A DNA stretch of 21,650 nucleotides from an uncultured Caulobacter sp. Lineage in GTDB: Bacteria; Pseudomonadota; Alphaproteobacteria; Caulobacterales; Caulobacteraceae. This document shows, in pieces, positions 8,157 through 16,215 of this stretch; position 1 is the first letter of the stretch, and every line of letters begins with the position of its first letter. Position numbers and translations under genes: made by a program. The notes under the pieces are model-generated. The model did no database searches. It was not told where the DNA came from and saw only the letters and a program-made list of their open reading frames with translations. Location: assembly GCF_937900395.1 (NCBI RefSeq), contig NZ_CALCDX010000120.1, positions 1 to 21,650 on the forward strand. Reading direction: 5' to 3'.

Positions 8157-8917
8157 GCCGTGGCGGGTTCGCTCTCGACGCTGGCGGCGAAGCGCTTGGC
8201 CTGGGCGATCCAGGCGTCGCGTTCGGCGCGTCCCTTCAAGCCCAGCTTCAAGTCGATCTCGGCCAGTTCCTCAGGCGTCCAGGCGGCGATCTGGCTGAAG
8301 GTGGTGACACCCAACTCAGCCAGCGAGGCGGCCAGCTTCGGCCCCACCCCGACCAGCCGCGTCAGGTCGTCGCCGGCGGCGACCAGGGCTTCGGTTACGG
8401 CCTCCGCCTCGGCCAGGGTCGCATCGACCAGCGGTTCGGCGGGCGGCGCTTCGGCGGCCAGGACTTCGGGAACTGGCGGTTCGGCTTGCGCTTCGATCTC
8501 GGCGACAGCGTCACCGACGGCCTCGATCGCGTCTACCGTGGCGTCCTGGGCCGTTTCGACCAGCGCGCTCGACGCCTCGGCCAGCGTCTCGGCGGTGTCC
8601 TCGACCGCGTCCAGCAATACCTCCGCCGTCTCGACGGCCTCGGTCACGACCTCGACCACCGGTTCGGGGGCGGTCTCAAGGATCGCCTCGGACTCGGCGG
8701 CGGGCGCGACGGGTTCCGGCGCCAGGGCCAGCACGGCTTCGAGGTTCACCGCCTCGCGCCAGCGCGACGCCCACCACCAGTAGGCCGCGCCGGCGGCGGC
8801 CGCGCCGCCGAACATCAGCCACAGCGGCGAGGCCGCGCCCACCACGAAGCGAGGCGCGGTTTCAGGCTCGATCTTGTCGGCTTGGAACTCAGAAAAGAAG
8901 GAGGACGAGGAAACCAT
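8153..8917 (-). CDS. Membrane-anchored protein with Ala/Glu-rich spacer and helix-hairpin-helix domain
   Basis: Three parts are visible in 254 residues: a short N-terminus; one membrane helix at about 28-50 (GAASPLWLMFGGAAAAGAAYWWW); and a long acidic, Ala/Glu/Val/Pro-rich spacer at about 60-180, probably extended or helical. At 184-224 there is a helix-hairpin-helix fold (LTRLVGVGPKLAASLAELGV...FSQIAAWTPEELAEI) of the type related to DNA-binding HhH motifs and often seen fused to small proteins of unknown function. I chose the ATG at 8917, preceded by GGGAGCG. The helix suggests inner-membrane anchoring, with the HhH end possibly cytoplasmic. Its promoter should lie in the 84-nt gap downstream of the chrA stop. 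Function unknown; a DNA- or protein-tethering role is only a guess. Confidence 0.8.
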   Translation of the reverse strand: MVSSSSFFSEFQADKIEPETAPRFVVGAASPLWLMFGGAAAAGAAYWWWASRWREAVNLEAVLALAPEPVAPAAESEAILETAPEPVVEVVTEAVETAEVLLDAVEDTAETLAEASSALVETAQDATVDAIEAVGDAVAEIEAQAEPPVPEVLAAEAPPAEPLVDATLAEAEAVTEALVAAGDDLTRLVGVGPKLAASLAELGVTTFSQIAAWTPEELAEIDLKLGLKGRAERDAWIAQAKRFAASVESEPATA

Positions 8918-9001
8918 GGGGCGCTCCCGGCTACCGCGATTTTGTGCGCCGCAGCATAACACAGAAACCACGTTCGCAAGCGCGAAAATAATAACGTTCC
9001 G

Positions 9002-10279
9002 TCAACTCAGTCCGATCGCCTTCAGCAGCACCGCCGTGATGATCAGAACCGCGATCATCGCCAGCATCGGCAGCCGGCTCGCGAGAGCCAAGGCCAGGGC
9101 CACGAGGCCCAGCGCCGCATAGTCCAGGCTCGCGGGATCGGGCAGAAGGATCCGCAGGGGTCCCGCCTCCAGCGTGTGACCAGAACGGAACAACAGGTGA
9201 ATGGCGAACCACAGGGCCAGTTGGCCGATGACGCCGACGGCGGCGGCCGAGATCAGCGCCAGGGCGCGCGCGGGGCGCGGGCGACGGCCCCAGCGCTCGA
9301 ACAGCGGCCCGCCCGCGAAGATCCAGAGGAACGACGGCGCGAAGGTGGTCCAGGCCGCCATCAGGCCGCCCAGCACCGCCAGGACCCAGGCCCACTCAGG
9401 CGGCGCGGTCTGGAAGGCGCCGACGAAGCCCACAAAGACGAAGACCAGGATCAACGGGCCCGGCGTGGTCTCGGCCAGACCCAGGCCATCGAGCATCTGG
9501 GTCGCCGTCAGCCAGCCGAACGCCGCGGCCGCCTGCCCCAGATAGGCCAGGGCCGCATAGGCGCCGCCGAAGCTGATCGCGGCCAGCCCGCCGAACGCCA
9601 GACCCATCCAGGCCAGGGTCGAGCCCGGCGCCAGCAGCCACGCCAAGCCGATCGGCGCCAACCACAGGCCAAGGCAGACCAGCGCCGTGAGCCCCTGCCC
9701 CTTCGCCGGCGTCGAGGCTAGGGCGCCGGGATCGGCGGCGTCCTTGGCCGCCAGCCAGCCCAGCACGCCAGCGCCCAGCACCACCAGCGGGAACGGCAAG
9801 GTCGTGAAGGCCAGCAGCGCGAAGGCCGCGCCGCAGACGAAGGCCGTCAGTCGATCCCTCACCGCCCTCTTGCCGATCTTCAGCAGCGCCTGCAGCACCA
9901 GCGCGACCACCGCCGCCTTCAGGCCGAGGAGCACCGGCGCGGCCCAGTCGGAACGGCCGTGGACGACATAGAGCGCCGACAGCCCCAACATCACCAGCAG
10001 GCCCGGCAGGACGAACAATAGCCCCGCCGCCACGCCGCCTCGAATGCCGTGCAGACGCCAGCCCAGCCAGGTCGCCAGCTGCTGCGCCTCGGGTCCGGGC
10101 AAGAGCATGCAGAAACTCAGGGCCCGCGCGAACTCGTCCTCTTCGACCCAGTCGCGGGTCTCGACGACCTCTTTGTGCAGCAGGGCGATTTGGCCGGCCG
10201 GCCCGCCAAAGCCCAGCACGCCGATCTTCAGCCAGACCGGCAAGGCTTCGGCGAAGCTGGGAGCGGCCCTGAGCCTCAA
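9002..10279 (-). CDS. chrA: Chromate efflux transporter, CHR family, two-domain form
   Basis: This is a polytopic inner-membrane protein of about 425 residues with two homologous halves. The first half has FGGPAGQIALLHKEVV and the LPGPEAQQLATWLGW motif; the second has FGGAYAALAYLGQ and TTPGPLILVFVFVGFVGA. These are the hallmarks of ChrA, which exports chromate driven by the proton gradient; many members have not been tested and may move other oxyanions. I placed the start at the TTG at 10279, 1 nt after the rlmJ stop, because the family N-terminus begins at about PSFAEALPVWLKIG; TTG codons at 10330 and 10351 would extend it into rlmJ. The ribosome site is weak, so translation is probably coupled to rlmJ. 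It is the last gene of the WYL-rlmJ-chrA cluster. Confidence 0.9.
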   Translation of the reverse strand: MRLRAAPSFAEALPVWLKIGVLGFGGPAGQIALLHKEVVETRDWVEEDEFARALSFCMLLPGPEAQQLATWLGWRLHGIRGGVAAGLLFVLPGLLVMLGLSALYVVHGRSDWAAPVLLGLKAAVVALVLQALLKIGKRAVRDRLTAFVCGAAFALLAFTTLPFPLVVLGAGVLGWLAAKDAADPGALASTPAKGQGLTALVCLGLWLAPIGLAWLLAPGSTLAWMGLAFGGLAAISFGGAYAALAYLGQAAAAFGWLTATQMLDGLGLAETTPGPLILVFVFVGFVGAFQTAPPEWAWVLAVLGGLMAAWTTFAPSFLWIFAGGPLFERWGRRPRPARALALISAAAVGVIGQLALWFAIHLLFRSGHTLEAGPLRILLPDPASLDYAALGLVALALALASRLPMLAMIAVLIITAVLLKAIGLS

Positions 10280-10280
10280 G

Positions 10281-11102
10281 TCAGGCCCGCCAGACGCGCG
10301 AGCGGCCGCCGGCCTCGCCGAGACGCGCGGCAATCCAGTCGCCGGCTTCAACGGCCGCCGCCTCGACGCCGGCGGGCGCGCCGACCATCACCATCGCGCT
10401 GCCGTTCATCTTCATCGGGTCCGTCAAAGGCCGCAGGCGGAGTTCGGCGACTAGCAGGTCCTTCGTGACGCTTTCCATCGTCCGCAGGAAAGCGTCGAAC
10501 GTCTCAAGATCCTTGATCGGCAGCCAGATGGCCAGGGCGGCGTCCGATGCGCGCTTGAGGACGGCGCGCGTGGTCTCGACGATGCGGGCGTAGTCGTCCG
10601 GCCGTTCGAACGGTGGGTCGATGACCACGAAGGCGCGCCCGCCCCGGCCCGCCTGTGCGGCGGCGGTGGCGAAGCCATCGGCTTGCAACGCCTTTGCGTT
10701 GGCGTAGGGCGCCAGCGTTTTGCTGAGCAAGGTCATGTCGTCGGGGCGCAGTTCGCAGCCCGCGTAGCGGTCATTCTTCCGAAGCGCGCGCGCGATCAGC
10801 AGCGGCGAGCCGGGATAGAGATCGCCGTCCTGGCCGCTGTTGATCTTCAGCACCGCCGCGAGCAGAGATCCGAACACCGCCGGCGCGTCGCTGGCCGCCT
10901 TCAATCGGAAGATCCCCGCCTGCGCCTCGCCCGAGCGCCGCGCCATCTCGCCGGCGAGGTCATACGCGCCCGCGCCCGCGTGGGTGTCGATGACCGCCAG
11001 AGCTTCGCTCTCCCCCTGCAAGGCCGACAGCATGGCCAGCAGGATCGTATGCTTGTGAAGGTCGGCGAAGTTGCCGGCGTGGAAGGCGTGACGGTAGTTC
11101 AT
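10281..11102 (-). CDS. rlmJ: 23S rRNA (adenine-2030-N6)-methyltransferase RlmJ, 273 aa
   Basis: The start MNYRHAFHAGNFADLHKHTILLAML matches the characteristic RlmJ N-terminus. It is followed by the SAM-binding motif IDTHAGAGAYDL and the catalytic N6-adenine methyltransferase motif IDPPFERPDDYARI (DPPF). E. coli RlmJ methylates A2030 of 23S rRNA using S-adenosylmethionine before ribosome assembly. The length, 273 residues, is close to the E. coli protein. The ATG at 11102 lies 8 nt after the stop codon of the WYL regulator gene, and the stop abuts the proposed chrA start, so the three genes are probably co-transcribed. The open frame extends further upstream to 11480 but only as a shadow of the WYL gene. 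Confidence 0.93.
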   Translation of the reverse strand: MNYRHAFHAGNFADLHKHTILLAMLSALQGESEALAVIDTHAGAGAYDLAGEMARRSGEAQAGIFRLKAASDAPAVFGSLLAAVLKINSGQDGDLYPGSPLLIARALRKNDRYAGCELRPDDMTLLSKTLAPYANAKALQADGFATAAAQAGRGGRAFVVIDPPFERPDDYARIVETTRAVLKRASDAALAIWLPIKDLETFDAFLRTMESVTKDLLVAELRLRPLTDPMKMNGSAMVMVGAPAGVEAAAVEAGDWIAARLGEAGGRSRVWRA

Positions 11103-11110
11103 CCCCGTCC

Positions 11111-12094
11111 CTACCACGCCCCGTGCGCGCGGCCAGCTTCCTGAAGCTCCTCGATCATCTTGTCCTTGAGGGCCTTGGGGCCGACGATCTCGATCTTGTC
11201 GCCCCAGGTGAAGAGGTGCCACGCCAACTCGCGCATGCCCCCAGCGCGGAAGGTGACCCGCACCGAGCCGTCGGCCTCCTGGACGACCTGTTGCGTCGCG
11301 TGGAAGCGCCAGCGCAGCGCGTCCTCCGCCCCCTCCGGCTTGATCCGCAGAACCACGTCCTGGATCTCGTCGTGATAGATGCCGAAGCTCTCGTCGGCGA
11401 AGGCCTGCAGCGAGAAGTCCTCGGGCGGCGACGCGGGCTTGTCGAGCACCTTCAGGTCGCTCATCCGGTCCAGGCGCCACGAGCGCGGCTTGCCGCCCTT
11501 GCCCTCCATCGCCACCAGATAGTTGCTGCGGCCGAACAGGACGCCCAGCGGCGTCACCTCCCGGGTGCGCCCCGGCGTGCTGCCGCCTTCATAGCGGAAC
11601 GACAGGGCCTGAAGGCCCTTGATGGCGGCGCGGATCGCGGCCAGCACGGCCTCGTCCTCGAACGGACGCGGGCCGGCGTGGATGGCGATGGTCTCGGCCT
11701 GGACCAGGGCCTCGACGTCGGGGGCGACGCGCCGCCTGGCCGAGCCGCGCAGGGCGGCCAGCAGCTTGGCCTCCAGCGCATAAAGAGAAGCCGCGCGCGC
11801 GTCGGCGCCGGACGCTTTGTAATTGTCAGCGGCCGTGCGCAGGGCCGCGAGCTCCTCGGCGGTGGGCGTCTGGAACACGCCGTCCAGGCCCGACGGGATG
11901 CGGAACCGCTTGGTCGGCGGATCGTCGATCGCCTCCATCTGCGGGAAGGCCGTCCAGACCGCGTCGCGCATCCGCTCGGCGGTGCGACGGCCAACACCCA
12001 AGGCCTGGGCCATCTCGTCCAGGGTCAGCCCCTCGGCGGATCCGGCCAGCATTCGGGCCAGGTCCAGAAGGCGGGTGGCTTTCTCGTGTCGCAT
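11111..12094 (-). CDS. HTH-WYL domain transcriptional regulator, 327 aa
   Basis: The N-terminus is a winged-helix DNA-binding domain (KATRLLDLARMLAGSAEGLTLDEMAQALGVGRRTAERMRDAV, about 5-45). Residues about 160-225 form a WYL domain (LSFRYEGGSTPGRTREVTPLGVLFGRSNYLVAME...SWRLDRMSDLKVLD), a Sm-like fold thought to sense nucleic-acid or nucleotide ligands. The remainder looks like the WCX extension (VVLRIKPEGAEDALRW...MRELAWHLFTWGDKIEIVGP). WYL regulators control diverse genes, including defence and DNA-damage responses. It is the first gene of the cluster WYL-rlmJ-chrA and is divergent from the small gene at 12172 with a 77-bp gap where its operator could lie. The ligand is unknown. Confidence 0.88.
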   Translation of the reverse strand: MRHEKATRLLDLARMLAGSAEGLTLDEMAQALGVGRRTAERMRDAVWTAFPQMEAIDDPPTKRFRIPSGLDGVFQTPTAEELAALRTAADNYKASGADARAASLYALEAKLLAALRGSARRRVAPDVEALVQAETIAIHAGPRPFEDEAVLAAIRAAIKGLQALSFRYEGGSTPGRTREVTPLGVLFGRSNYLVAMEGKGGKPRSWRLDRMSDLKVLDKPASPPEDFSLQAFADESFGIYHDEIQDVVLRIKPEGAEDALRWRFHATQQVVQEADGSVRVTFRAGGMRELAWHLFTWGDKIEIVGPKALKDKMIEELQEAGRAHGAW

Positions 12095-12171
12095 GGCGCC
12101 AGCTTATACGACCGTTTCTGTCGCAGCGCGCGAACAATCTTCAAGACGTCGAGATTGGAGAGGAGCCCTTG

Positions 12172-12522
12172 ATGTCGCGCTTCGCCTGTTCCCCCTGGGC
12201 CGTCGCCCCCGTCAACGCCGCCATGATCTCGGCCGTGCTGGACTATGCCGACATCCACCGCGACCTGGGCGGCGGACGCACCCTGCGCCGGATCAGCCAC
12301 GAGCGCGCCGCCAAGGCCGACATCTTCCTTCTGCTGGGCCGCGACGCCGAGCGGGTCACCGACATCGGCCTCGTCTGGAACGACCGCGAGGACCAGATCG
12401 TGCGGATCACAGACGACGCCGACCTCCGCGATTCCCGCCTCACCGCGTGGGAAGAAGCCTTCGATCTATTCGAGACCGAAGAGACCGACGAAATGGCCGA
12501 ACCGATGCGCCTTTGCGCGTGA
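12172..12522 (+). CDS. Conserved-looking hypothetical protein, 116 aa
   Basis: I do not recognise this protein. The ATG at 12172 is preceded by GGAGAGGAG at ideal spacing, a strong ribosome site that supports a real gene. It starts MSRFACSPWAVAPVNAAMISAVLDYADIHRD and contains RISHERAAKADIFLLLGRDAERVTDIGLVWNDREDQIVRITDDADLRDSRLTAWEEAFDLF, then an acidic end (ETEETDEMAEPM). It is predicted soluble, with no signal peptide or membrane helix. It is divergent from the WYL regulator gene, so it may be a target of that regulator; that is inference from position only. Confidence 0.7.
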   Translation: MSRFACSPWAVAPVNAAMISAVLDYADIHRDLGGGRTLRRISHERAAKADIFLLLGRDAERVTDIGLVWNDREDQIVRITDDADLRDSRLTAWEEAFDLFETEETDEMAEPMRLCA

Positions 12523-12603
12523 GCGGACGGCCGCGGACACGCTCCGCGTGACTTCCGGCCACGAACCAAAACGTCGTTCTGCCTAAAATCCGAGATCGAC
12601 CGC

Positions 12604-12638
12604 CGCGCAAAACGGCGCCCATCGGGCGCCGGCGCGGT
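12604..12638. terminator. Nested hairpin downstream of the 116-aa gene
   Basis: An inner stem GGCGCCC (12615-12621) pairs with GGGCGCC (12625-12631), and an outer stem CCGCGC (12604-12609) pairs with GCGCGG (12633-12638). There is no T run, so it is a weak candidate terminator for the gene ending at 12522. The rest of 12523-12816 holds no gene I can support. Confidence 0.4.
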
Positions 12639-12717
12639 TATGGCGCTTTCCGACCGCCCCCTCATTGCCGAACGCCGAAACTTCCACCCCCAATGAATAG
12701 ATCGGCCAGTTGCCGGT

Positions 12718-12743
12718 GTTTTTGAGTGCCCGCGTCAAAAAAC
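12718..12743. promoter_or_regulatory. Inverted repeat upstream of the TonB receptor gene
   Basis: GTTTTTGA (12718-12725) and TCAAAAAAC (12735-12743) form an almost perfect inverted repeat with a 9-nt spacer, 74 nt before the receptor start codon. It could be an operator or a leader-RNA hairpin. I cannot assign a regulator. Confidence 0.4.
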
Positions 12744-12816
12744 ATAATCGTCGGGAGAAAATCGCCATGGATAAGGGAATCTAATCGCTTTAATAAACAG
12801 AATGAGGGGGTAGTTT

Positions 12817-15342
12817 ATGAATCGGCGTTTTAAACCCGCACTGTTGGCGGGTATTTCTGCCTTGTCGGTTACTATCGGATACTCTGCCAGCGCCTTCGCC
12901 GCCGATGCGGCCGCCACGCCGCCCGACCAGACCGAGGTCGACACCATCATCGTCACGGGCACGCGCCAGACGGGCCTTCGCGTCATCGACAGCCCCGCCC
13001 CCGTCCAGGTCGTCGACACCAGCACGCTCGAGCGCACCGGCCAGGTGGACCTGCGCCTGGGCCTCGCCAATCTGGTGCCGTCGTTCAACGCCCAGGCCTT
13101 CGGCGGCGACACGGCCAACCTGACCCTTTCGGCCCGCCTGCGCGGCCTTTCGCCCAACCAGGCCCTGGTGCTGGTCAACGGCAAGCGCCGTCACACCACC
13201 GGCAACCTCGCGGTCCTGTCGGGCGTCTACCAAGGCGCCGCCGCCGCCGACCTCGGCTTCATCCCGATGGCTGGCATCGGCCGCATCGAAGTGCTGACCG
13301 ACGGCGCCGCCGCCCAGTACGGCACCGACGCCATCGCCGGCGTCGTCAACATCATCCTGAAGAAGAACGCCTCGGGCGGATCGATCTCGGCCACCGGCGG
13401 TGAATACTTCGACGGCGGCGGCAAGACGGCCGGCGGTTCGGTCAACATCGGCATGGCGCCGACCGAGACCAGCTACCTGAACCTGACCGTCGAGGCCAAG
13501 TACCACGGCTTCTCGAACCGCGGCCTGCCCGACCAGCGGGTGTTCAACCCCGCCAGCCCCAGCTATTCGGCCGCCCACAACGCGATCGAAAGCAAAATCC
13601 CGGGCTATCCCAACCTGAACCTGATCTCTGGCGACGCCGAGTATCGGATGCAGAACGTGGCCTTCAACGCCGGCGTCGAACTGCCCGCCGATTTCGAGCT
13701 CTATTCGTTCGGCACCTACGGCCACAAGGACGCCTCGGCCTACGAGAACTATCGCCGCTACAACCGCATCCAGGGCAAGATGGGCGCGGCCGACCGGCCC
13801 TTCCCGCTGGGCTTCAGCCCCCGCGAACGGATCATTGAAGACGACTACGCCCTGACCTTGGGCCTCTCGGGCAAGGTCGTGGGATGGGACGTCGACCTGT
13901 CGTCGACCTACGGCAAGGACGCCATCGAGGTTCGCGTCGAAGACTCGGCCAACGCCAGCCTCTACGCCGACACCTCGACCCTGACGACCAAGGGCTTCAC
14001 CCCGACCTCGTTCCACGCCGGCAGCTGGGGCACCACCCAGTGGACCAACAACCTGGACGTCCGTCGCGGCTTCGATGTCGGCCTGGCCGCGCCGGTGGAC
14101 GTGGCCTTCGGCTACGAACAACGCCGCGACACCTACCGCATCGGCGCCGGCGACGCGGCCTCGACCTACAAGGAAGGCTCGCAGTCCTATCCGGGCTTCT
14201 CGAAGACCGACGCTGGCGGCCACGCCCGCACCAGCTGGGCGGTCTATACCGACATCGCCGCCACGCCGGTCGAAGCCTGGAAGGTCGATGCGGCGCTGCG
14301 CTATGAGAAGTTCAGCGACTTTGGCGACACCACGGTCGCCAAGCTGACCAGCCGCTACGACTTCAACCAGATGTTCGCCCTGCGCGGCACGGTCTCGACC
14401 GGCTTCCGCGCGCCGACCCTGGCGGAATCCTTCTATTCGGCCACCAACGTCTCGCCGACCAGCGCCTTCGTGCAGCTGGCCCCGAACTCCAGCGCCGCGC
14501 GCCTCCTGGGCATCGACAAGCTGAAGCCGGAGAAGTCGACCAACTTCAGCCTCGGCGTCGTGGCCCACCCGTTCGACAAGCTGACGGCCACGATCGACGC
14601 CTACCAGATCAAGCTCAAGGACCGGATCTTTGGCTCCAGCTCGGTCTACGGCATGCGTAACGGCGTGATCGTCAACCCGAACGTCAACGCCGCGATCGCC
14701 GCCAACGGCAACGTGCTGGACAGCACCGTGACCAGCACCGGCATCAATATCTTCTCCAACGGCCTCGACACCCGCACCCGCGGCCTGGACGTGGTGATCT
14801 CCTACCCGACCGACCTGGGCGCCTACGGCCGGATCGACTGGACGCTGAGCGGCAACGTCAACAAGACCAAGATCACCAAGGTCAAGGCCGCTCCGGCCGC
14901 CCTGGGCGTCACCAGCACCGCCTTCCCGACCGGCCAGGTCCTGTTCGCCGGCAACGCCGCCTCGCTGCTCGAGAAGGCCGCGCCGAAGTACAAGGTCGGC
15001 CTGAACGGCCTCTACTCGTTCGGCAAGCTGTCGCTGAACGTGACCGAGACCTTCTACGGCAAGGCCGAGGCGCTCTCCGATCCGGGCACCGGGCCTCTGC
15101 TGAACACCGTGGCCAGCGCCACGGCGATCACCGACGCCGAGCTCTCGTACAAGTTCCCGAAAGGCGTGGTCGCCGCGATCGGGGCCAACAACCTGTTCAA
15201 CAAGTATCCGGACAAGTTCACGGCCGCCTATCAAGCCGCCTGCGTCGCCTCCGGCGGCGGCTGCGTCACTCAATACCCGTCGTTCTCGCCCTACGGCATC
15301 AACGGCGGCTACTACTACGGTCGCCTGACGTTCTCGTTCTAA
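12817..15342 (+). CDS. TonB-dependent outer-membrane receptor, 841 aa
   Basis: A Sec signal peptide (MNRRFKPALLAGISALSVTIGYSASAFA) is followed by a TonB-box-like EVDTIIVTGTR. The plug domain comes next (SPAPVQVVDTSTLERTG...RLRGLSPNQALVLVNGKRRH...IEVLTDGAAAQYGTDAIAGVVNIILKK). A long beta-barrel follows, ending YYYGRLTFSF with the terminal Phe used for outer-membrane assembly. Such receptors import large or scarce ligands using energy from TonB-ExbBD. There is no N-terminal secretin/STN signalling domain, so it is not of the FecA type. Two Cys lie in a late loop (ACVASGGGC). The start follows GAGGGGG. The ligand is unknown; the amine-oxidase operon 870 bp downstream hints at a nitrogen-containing compound, but a GNAT on the other strand separates them. 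Confidence 0.95.
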   Translation: MNRRFKPALLAGISALSVTIGYSASAFAADAAATPPDQTEVDTIIVTGTRQTGLRVIDSPAPVQVVDTSTLERTGQVDLRLGLANLVPSFNAQAFGGDTANLTLSARLRGLSPNQALVLVNGKRRHTTGNLAVLSGVYQGAAAADLGFIPMAGIGRIEVLTDGAAAQYGTDAIAGVVNIILKKNASGGSISATGGEYFDGGGKTAGGSVNIGMAPTETSYLNLTVEAKYHGFSNRGLPDQRVFNPASPSYSAAHNAIESKIPGYPNLNLISGDAEYRMQNVAFNAGVELPADFELYSFGTYGHKDASAYENYRRYNRIQGKMGAADRPFPLGFSPRERIIEDDYALTLGLSGKVVGWDVDLSSTYGKDAIEVRVEDSANASLYADTSTLTTKGFTPTSFHAGSWGTTQWTNNLDVRRGFDVGLAAPVDVAFGYEQRRDTYRIGAGDAASTYKEGSQSYPGFSKTDAGGHARTSWAVYTDIAATPVEAWKVDAALRYEKFSDFGDTTVAKLTSRYDFNQMFALRGTVSTGFRAPTLAESFYSATNVSPTSAFVQLAPNSSAARLLGIDKLKPEKSTNFSLGVVAHPFDKLTATIDAYQIKLKDRIFGSSSVYGMRNGVIVNPNVNAAIAANGNVLDSTVTSTGINIFSNGLDTRTRGLDVVISYPTDLGAYGRIDWTLSGNVNKTKITKVKAAPAALGVTSTAFPTGQVLFAGNAASLLEKAAPKYKVGLNGLYSFGKLSLNVTETFYGKAEALSDPGTGPLLNTVASATAITDAELSYKFPKGVVAAIGANNLFNKYPDKFTAAYQAACVASGGGCVTQYPSFSPYGINGGYYYGRLTFSF

Positions 15343-15366
15343 GCGAGCGTCCTGCGTCTCAATGCG

Positions 15367-15396
15367 AAGGGGCGGATCGCAAGGTCCGCCCCTTTT
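15367..15396. terminator. Strong intrinsic terminator after the TonB receptor gene
   Basis: AAGGGGCGGA (15367-15376) pairs perfectly with TCCGCCCCTT (15385-15394) over an 8-nt loop and runs into TTTT, 24 nt after the receptor stop. It lies between convergent genes and probably works mainly on the plus strand. Confidence 0.85.
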
Positions 15397-15405
15397 GCTT
15401 GGGGG

Positions 15406-15951
15406 TCAGAGCGCCTTGCCCATCCGGATCAACGGCACGCGGTAGCCGGATGAGGTCTCGGCCTCGAAAGGCTCGATGTCGTGATAGCCGCAGGCGCGAT
15501 ACAGCGGGACGCCGCCCATGGTCGCCGCCATCTCGGCGCGCGTGAAGCCTTCGCGCCGCGCCGCGTCCTCGCAGGCGTCGAGGATCATCCGCCCGACGCC
15601 CTTCCTTGTGTGATCGGGGTGAGTGTACATCGCCCGCACCCGCGCCGCGTCCTTGGCCGGATCCAGAAGGGCCGCATCGCGCCCCGCCGAATGGTCGCCG
15701 CCGAACAAGGTGGCCCGGCGGCTCCAACCGCCGCAGCCGGCGACCGCGTCTCCATCCTCGACGACGAAGTAGGTGCCGTCGGCGATTAGCTGGGTGTCCA
15801 GCCCCATCATCTCATAGGACGCCTTGACGCCTTCCGGCGGAAGGAAGGCCGGCAGCAGTTCGCCGATCGCGCGATCCATCAGAGCCGACAGGACCGGCAT
15901 GTCTTCGGGCCGGGCGAGGCGCAGGCGCAGAGCTCGGGCTGGAAAGGTCAT
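15406..15951 (-). CDS. GNAT N-acetyltransferase, 181 aa
   Basis: The protein starts LRLRLARPEDMPVLSALMDRAI, a standard GNAT opening. It has the strand-loop AAGCGGW-like VAGCGGWSRR near residue 70. The acetyl-CoA site is RVRAMYTHPDHTRKGVGRMILDACEDAARREGF (about 104-136; the R/Q-x-x-G-x-G/A motif is RKGVGR). The closing motif GVPLYRACGYHDIEPFE is typical. The acceptor substrate is unknown. The ATG at 15951 has GAGAG just upstream. It is monocistronic and convergent with the TonB receptor. The 264-bp region 15952-16215 before the amine-oxidase operon should hold both divergent promoters; I see no clear operator there. Confidence 0.88.
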   Translation of the reverse strand: MTFPARALRLRLARPEDMPVLSALMDRAIGELLPAFLPPEGVKASYEMMGLDTQLIADGTYFVVEDGDAVAGCGGWSRRATLFGGDHSAGRDAALLDPAKDAARVRAMYTHPDHTRKGVGRMILDACEDAARREGFTRAEMAATMGGVPLYRACGYHDIEPFEAETSSGYRVPLIRMGKAL

Positions 15952-16215
15952 GACTCTCTCATGGGACGGCGAGGGGTTGTGAGAAAAACAAGGATTCGGC
16001 GAGTCCGCGACGATCTTTCCGCCTCGCCCAGCGATCGCTCAAAGCCGGCCCCAGGCGCCCAATGGTCAGGCGTCCAACCCGTCAGTCCACGTCTCGACTG
16101 AAAACGGATTGCGCCGCGCAAGCCTGAATTTCGAGATACGCCCCGTTCCGGTCAGTGCGGCCGGCGCGACGCCGAACACTGGATCGCCGTTCGGCCAAGA
16201 CAAGGGCGGGGATTG

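Noticed and set aside
12790..15273. Very long minus-strand open frame (827 codons) opposite the TonB receptor
   Set aside because: Composition is Gly/Arg/Val/Asp-rich without domains, typical of an antisense frame; the plus-strand frame has a signal peptide, TonB box, plug and terminal Phe.
16030..16039. AGCGATCGCT palindrome upstream of the amine-oxidase operon as an operator
   Set aside because: GCGATCGC is a common short palindrome in GC-rich genomes and nothing else around it supports a binding site.
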